From NCBI GenBank assembly GCA_958450365.1, contig CAUEEP010000888.1, positions 186,501 through 250,500 on the forward strand: DNA of 64,000 nt. Direction: 5' to 3'. Numbering within the stretch: position 1 is the first letter of the stretch; each line of letters starts with the position of its first letter. The notes below the pieces were generated by a model. It did no database searches and was not told the DNA's origin. It saw only the letters and a program-made list of their open reading frames with translations. Below, piece by piece: positions 36,701 through 46,778 of this stretch. This DNA is from Mesorhabditis belari (Eukaryota; Nematoda; Chromadorea; Rhabditida; Rhabditidae). The position numbers and the translations under genes were made by a program.

Positions 36701-37596
36701 GCTGTTCTCAGGCAAATCGGCTATATATTTCTCAAGGGAACTCGAAAATGGTAATCCATCGAGACGGATTGTTTTGCTTCCAATTCTGCCGAGTGGACGA
36801 TAGCAAAACTGGGAGGAAAATGAGCGATCAACAAAGTGTTCTTACTTTTTTGCCATTGAAAACGCATGGATTCTCAACGATTAAACCCGAAGCATTTGTC
36901 GTCTCAAAGAAGATAGATAGGCAGACAAAAAAAATGAATCTCACGACAAATCTCCCGGGACCCCATTCGGCTAATGCCTAAAAAGACGTTTTTATTATCA
37001 ATCTGTGCTTTTTTATGTAAACACCGTCAAAAACTAAAGTTGCTAAAGTATAAAAGAGAAATAGGCAAACCTGTATAGCCTCTTTATACGGCGGATGTTT
37101 TATCGAAGTTTTTACAAAGCAAAAAAACTTTCACTGCAGTGTGCAGCAAAATTATTGGACGGATGCTTATTGATGAGTTAAAAGAAGAAAATGAAGAGAG
37201 TACTCCGAGTGTTATAGATCATTTGAAAGCTACTTTTAAGTCACTTGTTTTAGCTTTTTTTGGGTTTTGATGGCCAAAAACACCGAAGAAGTGTTAAGAG
37301 AGATAATAAAGAAAATAAAAAAAAGAAGTCAACAAACAAGTTCAAAGATACAGATGTTCCGAACCGACCTTAGCTCCATCAAGCTTCTTTTCGAGGGTTT
37401 TTTGATAACTTGTGGCTAGAGAGTCCATCGATGGGTGATTAATTGAGGGGAAGAAACTTTCGAGTACCACGATCCTAACAAATGAAGGTTTGCAAGTTTC
37501 TTGCTTTTCTCTCATTTTCAATTTCATTTCTTTCTGCTCTCTCGCTTGCCTTATGTCGAGTTTTAAATTACCCCGACGAAACACCAAAACGATCAT
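33763..37596 (-). CDS. DUF1647 family protein (glycosyltransferase-like, type II membrane)
   Basis: Nine exons give 422 residues: 37596-37369, 36977-36846, 36808-36530, 36489-36376, 35675-35571, 34946-34770, 34728-34642, 34603-34537, 33855-33763. A hydrophobic segment (RFVVRFIFFVCLSIFF) near residue 90 suggests a type II Golgi or secretory-membrane protein. Family-typical blocks follow: TIVTYASENHFDEVKMML, DKYPPHVKNFRNYAFK, EFPFFFIMDTSLRP, FEAGSVLI with EILKW, ILCAFTKECIDP, CHQYDQSMLNIL. DUF1647 members are nematode-expanded and thought to be sugar transferases; the reaction is unknown. Two oddities: within the exon 34946-34770 the 13 bases 34891-34879 (GTCTCTGTTTCAG) must be removed to keep frame, and the next intron has a GC donor. 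The first exon and the last exon are the least certain. Two MITEs sit in introns. Confidence 0.75.
33921..34346. mobile_element. Long-TIR MITE in DUF1647 intron
   Basis: Arms of about 140 bases (GGCTCTTSCGTAGTTTCCGG onward, including GTATTTTGAACGG and AGAGGACATTTCAG) are inverted around a short centre. A degraded relative lies at about 47840-47940. Confidence 0.8.
35254..35514. mobile_element. MITE with CAGGGTGACCGC ends
   Basis: CAGGGTGACCGCAAAGC at the left and its exact inverse at the right, the right followed by TA, about 260 bp. It is in the DUF1647 intron between exons 5 and 6. Confidence 0.75.
35796..36359. mobile_element. Long inverted-repeat MITE with ACAAGGGAAGTGC ends
   Basis: Arms of roughly 200 bases (containing CGAGACCCAGAC, TTTTTGCAAAATGGCTCTCT and TTGGCTGGCACTGAAGAAGC) are inverted around a T-rich centre. 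The termini resemble those of elements at 45424-45718 and 62290-62938. Confidence 0.8.
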
Positions 37597-39347
37597 TTGG
37601 TTTCCCGGAAATGAAAGGAAACTATTGATTGATTTTACGCATACGTGTTAAAATATCCATGATGGTCAAAAATGACGAAAAGCCCGTAGCCTAGCCTATC
37701 TAAGACGTCTAATTATTTGGTCGTCTAAGCCATCGAATATCTTCATGCTTGAAAATTATATTGGATCTTTTCGTAGAAAGAGGCTATCCAGCCGTCGTCA
37801 AGCAAAAAACATATTTGTGTGCTTTTCTTGGTTACGAATGCCGGAGAGGTAGGTGGAAATATGAAAGATCATTTAGTTGAACTAATTGACAATGAGAAAA
37901 CACTGAACTACAAATGGCTCTGATGGATTTATCGCCTTTAACCGATACACAATCAACCCAATGGTTTATGTTCCACGAATATCAGCAAATTCAGTAAAAC
38001 AGCCGAGTTTGTTGACGACTGGCCTGTGTGGAATTGTGGAAGTTTGTGTGGAAGGCTTTTGACGACCATTTGCTGTGTGGATCTATTGGCTTTGTGCTGA
38101 GCAGCGCAATTGGATGCTCACCGAGTTTATGCTTTCCGACCAATCGTTGTTGACCTAAAAGCAACTGGGTTTTAATTAGTCGTTTTTCGATCGCTCTCTG
38201 CAATTCGATATCTAGATTTCTTATAATCTACCTATAAATACTATCTAGATATCGAGATCTTATGATTTCCGACAATTTTTGTTCCCTTTTTCATATTGAT
38301 ATCATGAAGAGAGAGTTTGAAGTTCCTCCCATCGACGGTCCACAACCCTTTTCAACGCAAGTTAATGCTGACTGACACTAAACCGAACTAAACTTTGTCA
38401 AAGCAGAAATGCAAAGCATTTTTCTACAAAATAACATTGAATCTCTTATGTGTTATTTTTGATATTAAATATTTTCATTTCAATTTCTAGAAAATAGATT
38501 TTTCGCGTAGACTCAAAGTAAACGTATAAGTCGAAAAAAGTCTTCAAACCATACAACAAGCTAATCAAGGCTTTGTTTTTCGAATTGAGGAGATTTGCTT
38601 TTAGTTAATGAGATGGATATCAAAGGCTCAATTTCCATTGCATTGATAAACGAGAATGCAAACCAAATCAATGACGAATTAGTGGTGTAAGGAGACTGAA
38701 GTCAAAGCTTGAAAAATTTTACCTTTATGTCGCAAGAAATCTTGAAAAAGTAGCCATTGAAGTGGTCAAATCCCGATGTTCCGTTGTACACCTATTGACG
38801 ATCAGACCAAAAATGAACAGCTCTAGTTTGGACCCGTAATCGGCAGCTTTGGGGATGCATCACGTCGCTAGTCGCTAGAAAAATGAACTCAAGTAAGGAG
38901 GCCTAAAACTTGTAACGTGATTCAGGTCTCGGGGGCAAAAATGAAAACGGATTCGAAATCAGCGTAGTCGATTCTATAAGATGGAGTCGGTTCCGTTTTA
39001 AAAGGTTACAAGAACCTGGAGACGTTTCCTAATTAGAGTGAAATTCTCTACCTCCGGTGCCGCCGTCTCCACCATACTAATAGGATGCTACGTAATCTTT
39101 TAACCTGTTAGCCAACTCTTGCGGTGATCTCGTGACCCTCATTTCGAGTAAAAATTGCTGTTTTCGTTTTGTCGAGCCAAGATCAACAAATCACACCAAA
39201 GTGTTTTCCAGAAAGAAAAAAGTCGAAAGATCATGTCGTGTTTTGCCGAGTGCTTGTGGCTAATTGTTTTTTTTTCAAAAGGAAACGACATTTCCTGAAT
39301 TGGTAAACTATTACAAAAGCTTCTGACTATTTTTTTGAACTCTCCAG
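37597..39347. other. Intergenic stretch with no supported gene
   Basis: About 1.75 kb, AT-rich. An open minus frame at 37991-38203 has no domain and no splice partners. A short palindrome (ATATCTAGAT repeated) lies near 38210-38260. Confidence 0.45.
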
Positions 39348-40731
39348 ATGATTTTTTCGAAAAGGTTGAGACTTTTCGTGGAGATGTTCTGCAAAGAGTA
39401 CAACGATTTTGCTCACCGTGCTGCTTCTGATGGTTTCTCTTCTGGGTAGGTTGAAGAGTTAGTTCGTTACGAAACGTTTCGATATCCTGGGAGTAATGGG
39501 ACTATCCAGAAACGTCGCAAATTAAAAACCAACAAACAAGTTTTCGAGAATGCTTGGTGATGCGTCCTAGAAACCAGAAATGTATGTTCATGAATTTTGT
39601 ATGAACGTTGTGCTTTCTTTAGTCACTTCTTGCCCTGTGAATTGGTTATCTGATCTGACACTCAAATGGTCAGGACGACATCCGGATATTGGTTCTCGTA
39701 TGGAGTTTAAAATCGAAAACATCAAGTTAAAGATTCAAGTGGTGGTGAGTCGGGTTCAGAATACGGTGTGGCTCAATTCCTTCGAGCTTAAACTTGAACG
39801 TTTTGCACGAAAATGGTCATACCATAACTCATAACTAATGCATGAGCCAGGTCTGGGCCCTCAGCATTGTGACCACATTTTTGGCTGCTCTCTTCTCGGC
39901 CCGTTGCAATCGATTGGCTCTCCCAGTGCGTTTAGTGATGGTGGTTTATTTTTCGGAAATACTGACAGTCCCTTAGCCCGCTACTTGTGGCGGAGAATTT
40001 GCACAAATTCGTCTACACGCTTTTCCAATCCATTGGTAGTCTCTGTAACATGAGACATCCGATTATCATGTGAGTGTTTTTCTATCTAAATTAAAGTTTT
40101 ATATGTAGCCTTTTGATTTTACAAGCGATTTTAACCACAAAATCAACATATGGCCAAAAGTGTTTTTTTTGGTTTTTTTGATTGATTGATCGAAATTGAT
40201 TTTTTTTGGCTAAGACTGGTCAGCTAACATGACATCTCTAGCCTATGCAGGTCATAACTTTTGAATTGACCCAAATAACTAGTACGAAACCGTACCAATT
40301 TATTGAAATTTTAGTACAAAAGTAGTAAAATTACTAGAAAAGTTCAAGTGAGGGTTTTTTCTATTTTTAGAAGTTAGAAATTGTTCCAAAAGATAGTTTA
40401 AGAGCTCTTTACGATGAGTTAGACGTATGAATGTTGCCCACTGAAGTCTTGTGATTTCTAGATGTTGGCAAACTCGGCCTTCTTCATCTACGACAGTATT
40501 GCCATCTCTTTGCTGCGCGTTATGGCCTTTCTCTTCTTCGGCCTCAACGTCTGGTTTGCCATCTCACCCATTTTCAATATAAATCAGGATTTTCTGTTCA
40601 TCTTTCTCTCGAGGTAGCGTGGTAAGTTGTTATTGAAAAAGACGATTTCCAGCATTCTCACCGTGTTGTTTTTGCGAAAGAGGGAAGAACGGCGAACGTC
40701 GCTGGTTTGCGTCACCTCACAAAATCAATAA
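39348..40731 (+). pseudogene. Decayed 7TM chemoreceptor 3
   Basis: Homologous to the receptor at 6888-9727 by exon lengths and content: 39348-39445 (exon 1), 39623-39744 (122 bases), 39851-39930, 39977-40069 (93 bases, VAENLHKFVYTLFQSIGSLC), 40462-40613 (152 bases), 40653-40731 (tail LFLRKREERRTS, stop TAA). Three defects are visible. Exon 1 needs a frame change near 39408 to connect the MIFSKRLRLFVEMFCKEYNDF part with the hydrophobic ILLTVLLLMVSLL part. The exon 3 donor expected at 39931 reads TT. The three exons for TM3 to the third intracellular loop are absent between 40070 and 40461. It could use GT at 39926 with AG at 39968, but the receptor core would still be missing. AATAAA overlaps the stop at 40727. 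Confidence 0.75.
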
Positions 40732-40896
40732 ACCCAACGTTTCTTACATCTAAATCGGAATCTTGCATTCATTGTGTAAATAAGGGAAATTTCCACATCG
40801 AAATTTTACTATTACATTCATCTTCTGTCAATTGAAAACAATACGATTCGACAAGAAATGTCAAAAAATTTTTCAAGCTACATAAAAGCAATCTTC

Positions 40897-41109
40897 TATA
40901 TATGTTACGAAATCCTAGAAATCCGTCCGTTTTAGACTGATTCTAGATTGGACGTCCGATCTAGAGTGAAGTGAGGTCAAACGTTCGATCTAGAATCAAG
41001 CCGATCACTCTAAATCTAAGTCTGGATCGGACTCTGATTTAGAGTGATCGGCTTGATTCTAGCTCGAATGTTTGAACTCACTTCACTCTAGATCGGACGT
41101 AGCATATAT
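40897..41109. repeat. Palindromic MITE, copy 2
   Basis: Same family as 26788-26982: both arms carry the block TTTAGAGTGATCGGCTTGAT, and the termini are ATATATGYTACG. Confidence 0.8.
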
Positions 41110-41118
41110 AAAAGAGCA

Positions 41119-41141
41119 GTGTCTGTCTGTCTGTCTGTCTG
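41119..41141 (+). repeat. GTCT microsatellite
   Basis: Five or so GTCT units directly after the palindromic MITE. Confidence 0.85.
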
Positions 41142-41265
41142 CTTGTCTATTTATCTGTACGGGCATTTTCTCGACTGTGTTTTGACCAATAAAGCTAAAA
41201 CTTTTTTAGAAAACCTTAGAATATATTGTCGTTGTGCATTTAGAAAAATTTTCTAAAAATCAAAG

Positions 41266-41326
41266 TTGGGTCCCCGTGGACCGTAGACAAGCACGCTCCC
41301 GACTGCGCCACGGCGACAAAACCGAC
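41266..41326 (-). pseudogene. tRNA-like remnant
   Basis: The minus strand has CCGTGGCGCAGTCGGGAGCG, an A-box-like D arm, but the T arm lacks a GGTTCGA B box. Probably a tRNA-derived fragment. Confidence 0.35.
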
Positions 41327-41983
41327 GGGTCAAGAAAAACCCACTGTTAGGCGGGTTTTTCGGCTGGCATGTGAAATAAATGTCAGATGTAGGCGAAGAA
41401 AGCCTTTTTTTTGGGCATAAGTAAGTGAACAAATGACTCGACTCGACGAGTTATTCTTTTTTATTCTAATTGAGCTTGGGAAACATATAATGCTTCTCAT
41501 GATCATCTGGAAATTAACTTTGTCGGCTAACATGTTTGGCCGACAAACTTAATTTTGTTCGTTTTTAGTAGAAAAGGATCATTTTAAAACTCACAGCTTT
41601 TTTCAACACATTTTTTCTTTTCAATCAAAAATAGATCCTCTCATCTCTTAATCATTTGACATTTCTCTTTTTTTCCCAAAAGGTCAAATAACAACCAAAC
41701 TTTGGCGATTTCCCGTTCTCTCAAAGAAAGAGAATTCCAAAAAAGTACGAAAGTACCAAGAAATTGACATCATTTCAAAGCAGACCAGATTTTAAAAGTC
41801 AACATTTTTGTCTTAGTTTCGACTCTTCAAAGATTTGTTTTTGCCCTCGAAACGGTCACAATTTGGTGAATGACCGAAAAACAAAAACAGCGAAAAACCT
41901 TTATAAATCTAATGTTCTTCAAGAATTTAACTCACAACTAAAGTTTCTGATCTCACTCCTTCACTTCTTTTAACCTTTTGACG

Positions 41984-42601
41984 ATGAATTCTCTGCTGTT
42001 CCTTCTGCTCTCGATTACCTTGGTGGCTACTGTGATTGGAGCCCCTTACTTTGGTGGATTCGGTGGTGGTGGGTTTTGCTTTAAAAACGAAAAATGCCTA
42101 CTACTATCTAAAGGATAAATAATGGCACCTCTAAAATGAGATTTCTTAAATGTAAATGAATTGGCGGAAAGTTCACAAAGGATTGTAAAGTCAAAAGCTG
42201 GTTTATTCCAGTTCAAAATAGAACTTTCACTTTAAGGGCTTTGATGAGTTTGACAAACTGAGACAAGTTCCACCCAACTTACCAAATTCAAAAAGATTTG
42301 GTGAACTGCTTTACAAAACTAGCTCCAAATCGTTACCTTTCAATATGCAAGCACAGATTCACAGTTGTCATTCTGGTTTGAGCGGATTAAGAGCTCAGCA
42401 AATAAGCCCCTAATTACTTAACTTAAGCAGAAATACATTCAAAAGTAGGCACTTTTAAAATTTTCAGGCTTTGGCCACCACCACCATCATCACTTCTTTG
42501 GACCCGGCGGAGGATTCGGAGGACATGGCTTTGGTGGGGGACATGGCTTTGGTGGAGGGCATGGCTTCGGTGGCTTCGGTCATCATCATCACTTTGGATA
42601 A
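41984..42601 (+). CDS. Gly/His-rich secreted peptide
   Basis: Two exons (41984-42068 and 42468-42601) give 72 residues. Residues 1-20 (MNSLLFLLLSITLVATVIGA) are a clear signal peptide. The mature part is built of GGFG/GHGFGG repeats with a run of six histidines (GFGHHHHHHFF) and a terminal HHHH before FG. It resembles nematode glycine-rich cuticle or antimicrobial peptides in composition. The histidine clusters could bind Zn, Cu or Ni (inference). AATAAA at 42605-42610 is four bases past the stop. The gene converges on the HTH ORF at 42684-42980. Confidence 0.75.
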
Positions 42602-42683
42602 TTGAATAAACAGAACAAATATTTGTGTACATAAATATTAAACACTCAAAAGCAAAACAAACAAAGCAACATCGAAACAATCC

Positions 42684-42980
42684 CTAGGCAGTCGCTTTTT
42701 GAGACACATAGAGATCTGGCGGCTCCATCCCCCGCCCCCCAAATCCCCGGTAGTCATAGTTTTGAGTTACCATACTGTACCATTTATAAACTGTCGATAA
42801 ACTTATTGAACCCTGCCCATAAATAGTATTGGTTTCCTCAAGAATTTCTTGGGCTGGAACTTTTTTCTTGACAAAGAACAAAATGACATGCCGTAGATGA
42901 GCCTCGGGAAGCTCCCAAAGAAATAAAAAATAAAGCAAGAAATGGCGGTATTTCATTTGGGTTTGTGTATAGTCAATCAA
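42684..42980 (-). CDS. HTH_48 (mariner-type) DNA-binding ORF, possibly domesticated or a remnant
   Basis: A single open frame of 98 residues. Residues about 24-72 (EAHLRHVILFFVKKKVPAQE, with STVYKWYSMV near the end) match the N-terminal helix-turn-helix of mariner transposases (HTH_48). No catalytic domain, terminal repeats or TA duplication was found around it. It may be a stray transposase exon, a first exon of a larger gene, or a host protein derived from a transposase. Confidence 0.5.
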   Translation of the reverse strand: MIDYTQTQMKYRHFLLYFLFLWELPEAHLRHVILFFVKKKVPAQEILEETNTIYGQGSISLSTVYKWYSMVTQNYDYRGFGGRGMEPPDLYVSQKATA

Positions 42981-43855
42981 TGAGGCTTCATATAAACAAG
43001 ATCACTTATCAGCGGCTACGTCGCGTGATCTTTATATCTTTATCTTCATACCGATAGGAATTTGAAAAATCTGATTTCGAATTCGGATTTCTCACCACCG
43101 AAAACTCCCGTGTACAATTTTTCAGCTAAATTGGACGGGTAAACCACAAAAAACACGTAGGGCTGACCGGTGAGCCGTATTGTTGCAAATCTATTAAAAA
43201 AATAATTTATTGGTTCAAAAATTAGCAGAAAAACATTTTTTAGGAGGCAGTGTTTTGTTTTTTCGAAACGCTTGAGATTGTGTCTTTCGGTCATTTGGGG
43301 TTTTTTTGTTGAGAGCAAGAAGACATATGTTAAACTGAATATAATATTGCAATAAATATGAAATAGTTGTCTACCTACTTTGACAAAATCGAGATCACAC
43401 TTTGGAAAAACCTACTTTGTAATCGATTTTAACAAAATTCACTAAAAAAAGGCTTCAATTCAAAGTTACTTTAAATGAGTTTTTTTAAAGTTCAGAATAA
43501 GAGGTAAAAGCTAAGAAAACAGTGATCACTAGAAAGAATCTTGAACTTTTGTATGACTAACTAAAGAAACCAGTAGTTAGTTTTCACGCAATAATCATAA
43601 CCTTTGCAATTCTTGGCAAACATCGAGATAATTACTTGAACGCTTTTACTCTTTGAACATCAAAAGTACGCAAAGAAAACGCATAATTTCCACGTTTACT
43701 CAACAGAGTTATGTGAAAACAAGTTAATTGTTAGCAATGAGCAATCCATTTTTTCAGTAATCTTTAGCTTTTCAAAGTCAACTTTACAACTTCAAAAGTT
43801 GTAAAATTCGACTTTCTAAATTTCATCAAAATTTACTGTAAGCTTTGAATCTTTA
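42981..43855. other. Intergenic stretch
   Basis: The minus strand around 43050-43190 shares a degraded block (GTGYTTTTTG, ACACGGGAGTTTTCGGTGG) with 48030-48150. No gene was recognised. Confidence 0.4.
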
Positions 43856-44535
43856 ATGCATTCAACTGTGGCGACAAAATTTGTTCGCCTTTGGACTCAA
43901 TATTTTGATATCATTGAAGTTTTAGGTGTACTCCTTGTTTTAACAGGTTTAAATTATCCAATTCCAAAACTTTGCAAGTTCTAGGTCTAAACATTCTATT
44001 TGAAGAATTCAACGACATTCAATGGGTCTTTTCGGATAATCCACCCGATATCAGCTTTGAAGTATCGATGTGGTTTTATGAAATTTGTGATTACACTTGG
44101 AAAGCGGTAGGAGATGGGAAATCTCAAGTTTGATAGATTCAGATCAGATCAGCATTTTTGGTGGCGACTAAAATCCCAAAGTATGACTGTTTTGTTTGTA
44201 AAGACCTGAAAAGTGAAATTAAGCTGGACTGGCTAGTGAACAGTTCTGTTTTTAACAAAAAACAAAAACGTGACTGCGTTCGGGGTTATTGTCAATCGAT
44301 AATTTAGCGCTGAATAGTAAGCTCCAAGGAGAGTCAACGGAATGCTGAGAAACCAGGTCCAAACTTGCTATTGTTTCAAGAAAATTTTAGGAAATTTACA
44401 ATAGAATCTTGCTACTAAGTCTGAAAAGAGATTTGGTTTGTCTCGAGGTTCAAAATGTCTGTGGTTTTGCTAAGGATTTGGTTGAACACTCCAACATTTT
44501 TGGACATTTCAACAATGTAAAAGCAAAAACGTGAC

Positions 44536-44607
44536 TGCGTTCGGGGGGAATCGAACCCCCGTCGAATGCTTGGAAGGCATCCATGCTGACCATTACACCA
44601 CGAACGC
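44536..44607 (-). tRNA. tRNA-Gly(TCC): tRNA-Gly (anticodon TCC), left arm
   Basis: 72 bases with acceptor GCGTTCG/CGAACGC, D arm TGGTGTAATGGTCAGCA, anticodon loop CTTCCAA (TCC), T arm GGGGGTTCGATTCCCCC and discriminator A. Identical to the plus-strand copy at 44746-44817. Confidence 0.95.
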
Positions 44608-44745
44608 TCGATCTCCACCAATGCATTGGGGATAAAGAAAGCCGTCAGATTGAGCTTTCTTAAGGCAATCTGCAAACCGGATTTGTTTCTTTTCATCAGT
44701 CGAACATCCATCCTTTTGCCCTTCCCATTTCATCCTTCCCCACAC

Positions 44746-44817
44746 GCGTTCGTGGTGTAATGGTCAGCATGGATGCCTTCCAAGCATTCGACGGGGGTTC
44801 GATTCCCCCCGAACGCA
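44746..44817 (+). tRNA. tRNA-Gly(TCC): tRNA-Gly (anticodon TCC), right arm
   Basis: Mirror copy of the tRNA at 44536-44607 with the same cloverleaf, divergently arranged. Both copies look functional. Confidence 0.95.
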
Positions 44818-45423
44818 GTCACGTTTTTGCTTTTACATTGTTGAAATGTCCAAAAATGTTGGAGTGTTCAACCAAATCCTTAGCAAAACCACAGACATTT
44901 TGAACCTCGAGACAAACCAAATCTCTTTTCAGACTTAGTAGCAAGATTCTATTGTAAATTTCCTAAAATTTTCTTGAAACAATAGCAAGTTTAGACCTGG
45001 TTTCTCAGCATTCCGTTGACTCTCCTTGGAGCTTACTATTCAGCGCTAAATTATCGATTGACAATAAGAATAAGGTTAATTTTTAATAATTTCACATTTG
45101 TAGGTTAAATTTCCAATAATTTACATTCGATGCCCAAACTTGAACCTATTTCAGGTTATTTGCCACCGCAGAAAGCATCAACAAATTCGTGTTTGCTCTC
45201 GATTTTGTTCTACTCTCTTTCTGTGATCAATCGCTTTTTCCCATCAAGTGATTTTATTGTTTTTCACCCCAGAAACAAGTTGTTTTAAGATGCCCAAAAA
45301 GTCTCTTTGAAACATTTTCCGTTATTGATGGGATTATCACGGATTGTCGCTTGATCATGATAGCTAAAGGGTGTCAACTGATGATTTCGATAGCGTGAGT
45401 TGACTATGATGTTCAGGAAAATC

Positions 45424-45718
45424 TAAGAAGGGGATAAGCAGAAGTGACCGTGAGATTTTGGCACCAAAATGAGATGCAAACACCTATCGAATACGGCGAA
45501 TACGGCGTGGTGCTTTCGGATTTTGCTAAGTAAGGATCGCTAGTTTTCGAGAAAAAAGGCTTTGTTTTTTTGGCGTCTACCCTAAAACGAGGCACGTTTC
45601 TTTAAAAGGACTTCTTTCGGGCAGACGATAATCTGTTCGAAGATCGTCACTAGGAAAGGAGTGTATTATCTGGAGAATCGAAATCGAATCTCACGGTCAC
45701 TTCTGAACATTCCCTTGT
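45424..45718. mobile_element. MITE with AGAAGTGACCGTGAGATT arms
   Basis: Left arm AGAAGGGGATAAGCAGAAGT and the inverted right arm starting ACAAGGGAATGTTCAGAAGT. It is in intron 5 of the decayed chemoreceptor. Confidence 0.65.
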
Positions 45719-46169
45719 AAGGTTAGGTAAAACCTCGTATCAGTTGAGCTACGGTAGATAAAAATGCTCAGCTGATAAGATTGATTTTCCTTTTAAAAGC
45801 TATTCAGACTACTGTAGCTACTTGCGTACACGGCAGTGAGATTGGTTGTGAGGTATCAACAAATTTTCAGTTTGAAAATGACTAATACAAGATTTTTCCT
45901 ATTAAGTATCAAGTCTAGCAAGTTCAACATTAAAATTAAATATTTCCAGCAGATTCTTCGCTGTCTCATTTGACGGTTCATATTTCAATGCAACTCAAAA
46001 ATTTCCACTCATCCAACTTCTTCTACCGTACATATTCTATCTCGGGGAAATGAAATTAGAACCTCTTTTAAATGATGAAATAATTGTTTTAATCGATATC
46101 TACTTTTTATCCTTGTTCCCACTTCTCATGTGTTCGCTAGATTTCGCAACAAGACGGAGAATTTTGTAT

Positions 46170-46307
46170 TTTTGTAGAGCAATGTTAGAGCGATTTTGTA
46201 GAGCAATGTTAGACCTTTTTGATTTTAATTATACATTTGATATGGAGCTTTTATGCGTTTCAGGAAAATTTTTGAAAGTCGACGCCATCTCATACTCCCC
46301 AACCCAA
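46170..46307 (-). mobile_element. Truncated MITE A copy abutting an exon
   Basis: One terminal repeat (minus-strand TTGGGTTGGGGAGTATGAGA) is intact at 46307 and followed by TA. The other end is missing, and the element runs straight into the end of a receptor exon. It contains a duplicated TTTGTAGAGCAATGTTAGA block. Confidence 0.75.
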
Positions 46308-46778
46308 TAGATCATTTAAGAGTAAATCCCTGACTTCAGATGCTCCCCAATTCCTCTATCACTCTCCTCGAATACATTGTCAGCCAACTTCTTCTCACTC
46401 TAAGTCGATGGTTCTTTGGTCCAAACCTAATGCAATCATTCTACTCAATCATGGCTTTCAATGAGGCTTTCTTCTATATTTTTCTCAATAAGTTTAATTC
46501 TTTCTTGGATTTTTATATCAATTTTCAGTGTCGTTACAATTTTCTGCCTGAAAAAACGAAAAGATCGGCTAATGAAAAAGAAAGTGTTTGTCATCACAGC
46601 TACACTACACTTTGAAGCTCAATGTTCAGGGAGTATTTACTAATTTCTCTCCGGGGATTCGAAGAAAAATGTTCAAAACTATAAATTAAAAATGTAAGAA
46701 AAACTGATTCACTAACAGAACACTGATTCTTCGCAAACATTCGCAAACAAACGATACCAATCTCAAAAATCTTTAAAA

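Larger units (their letters stand above)
40732..41983. other. Intergenic stretch with repeats
   Basis: Holds the palindromic MITE at 40897-41109, a GTCT microsatellite and a tRNA-like remnant. No gene recognised before the Gly/His peptide. Confidence 0.5.
44287..45068. repeat. Large palindrome containing two tRNA-Gly genes
   Basis: Arms of about 320 bases (44287-44607 and 44746-45068) are nearly identical in inverted orientation around a 138-base centre. Each arm carries a full tRNA-Gly plus about 250 bases of flank (with GTCTGTGGTTTTGCTAAGGA and TTGACTCTCCTTGGAGCTTA). A further fragment of the arm (AAAAACGTGACTGCGTTCGGGG) precedes the left arm at about 44265-44286. Confidence 0.95.
43856..46643 (+). 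pseudogene. Decayed 7TM chemoreceptor 4, broken by a tRNA palindrome and a MITE
   Basis: Exons matching the intact paralog: 43856-43946, 43985-44106 (122 bases), 45155-45247 (93), 45290-45394 (105), 45950 to about 46170, 46340-46491 (152), 46529-46643 (basic tail FCLKKRKDRLMKKK, stop). Typical motifs survive: AESINKFVFALDF, RFFAVSFDGSYF, CSLDFATRRRI. Two exons are missing. Exon 3 should lie between 44107 and 45154, where a tRNA-Gly inverted duplication now sits. Exon 7 should lie between 46175 and 46339, where a truncated MITE A has fused to the end of exon 6 and removed its splice donor. Intron 5 also carries a MITE (45424-45718). The remaining exons keep open frames, so the damage looks recent, or a shortened product is still made. 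Confidence 0.7.

Noticed and set aside
39926..39968. 43-base intron rescuing receptor 3
   Set aside because: It keeps frame locally, but exons 5-7 are still missing and exon 1 still needs a frame change, so the locus is called a pseudogene.
44415..44711. 98-residue minus frame over the tRNA palindrome
   Set aside because: It reads straight through the tRNA-Gly gene and its flank. It is a frame shadow.
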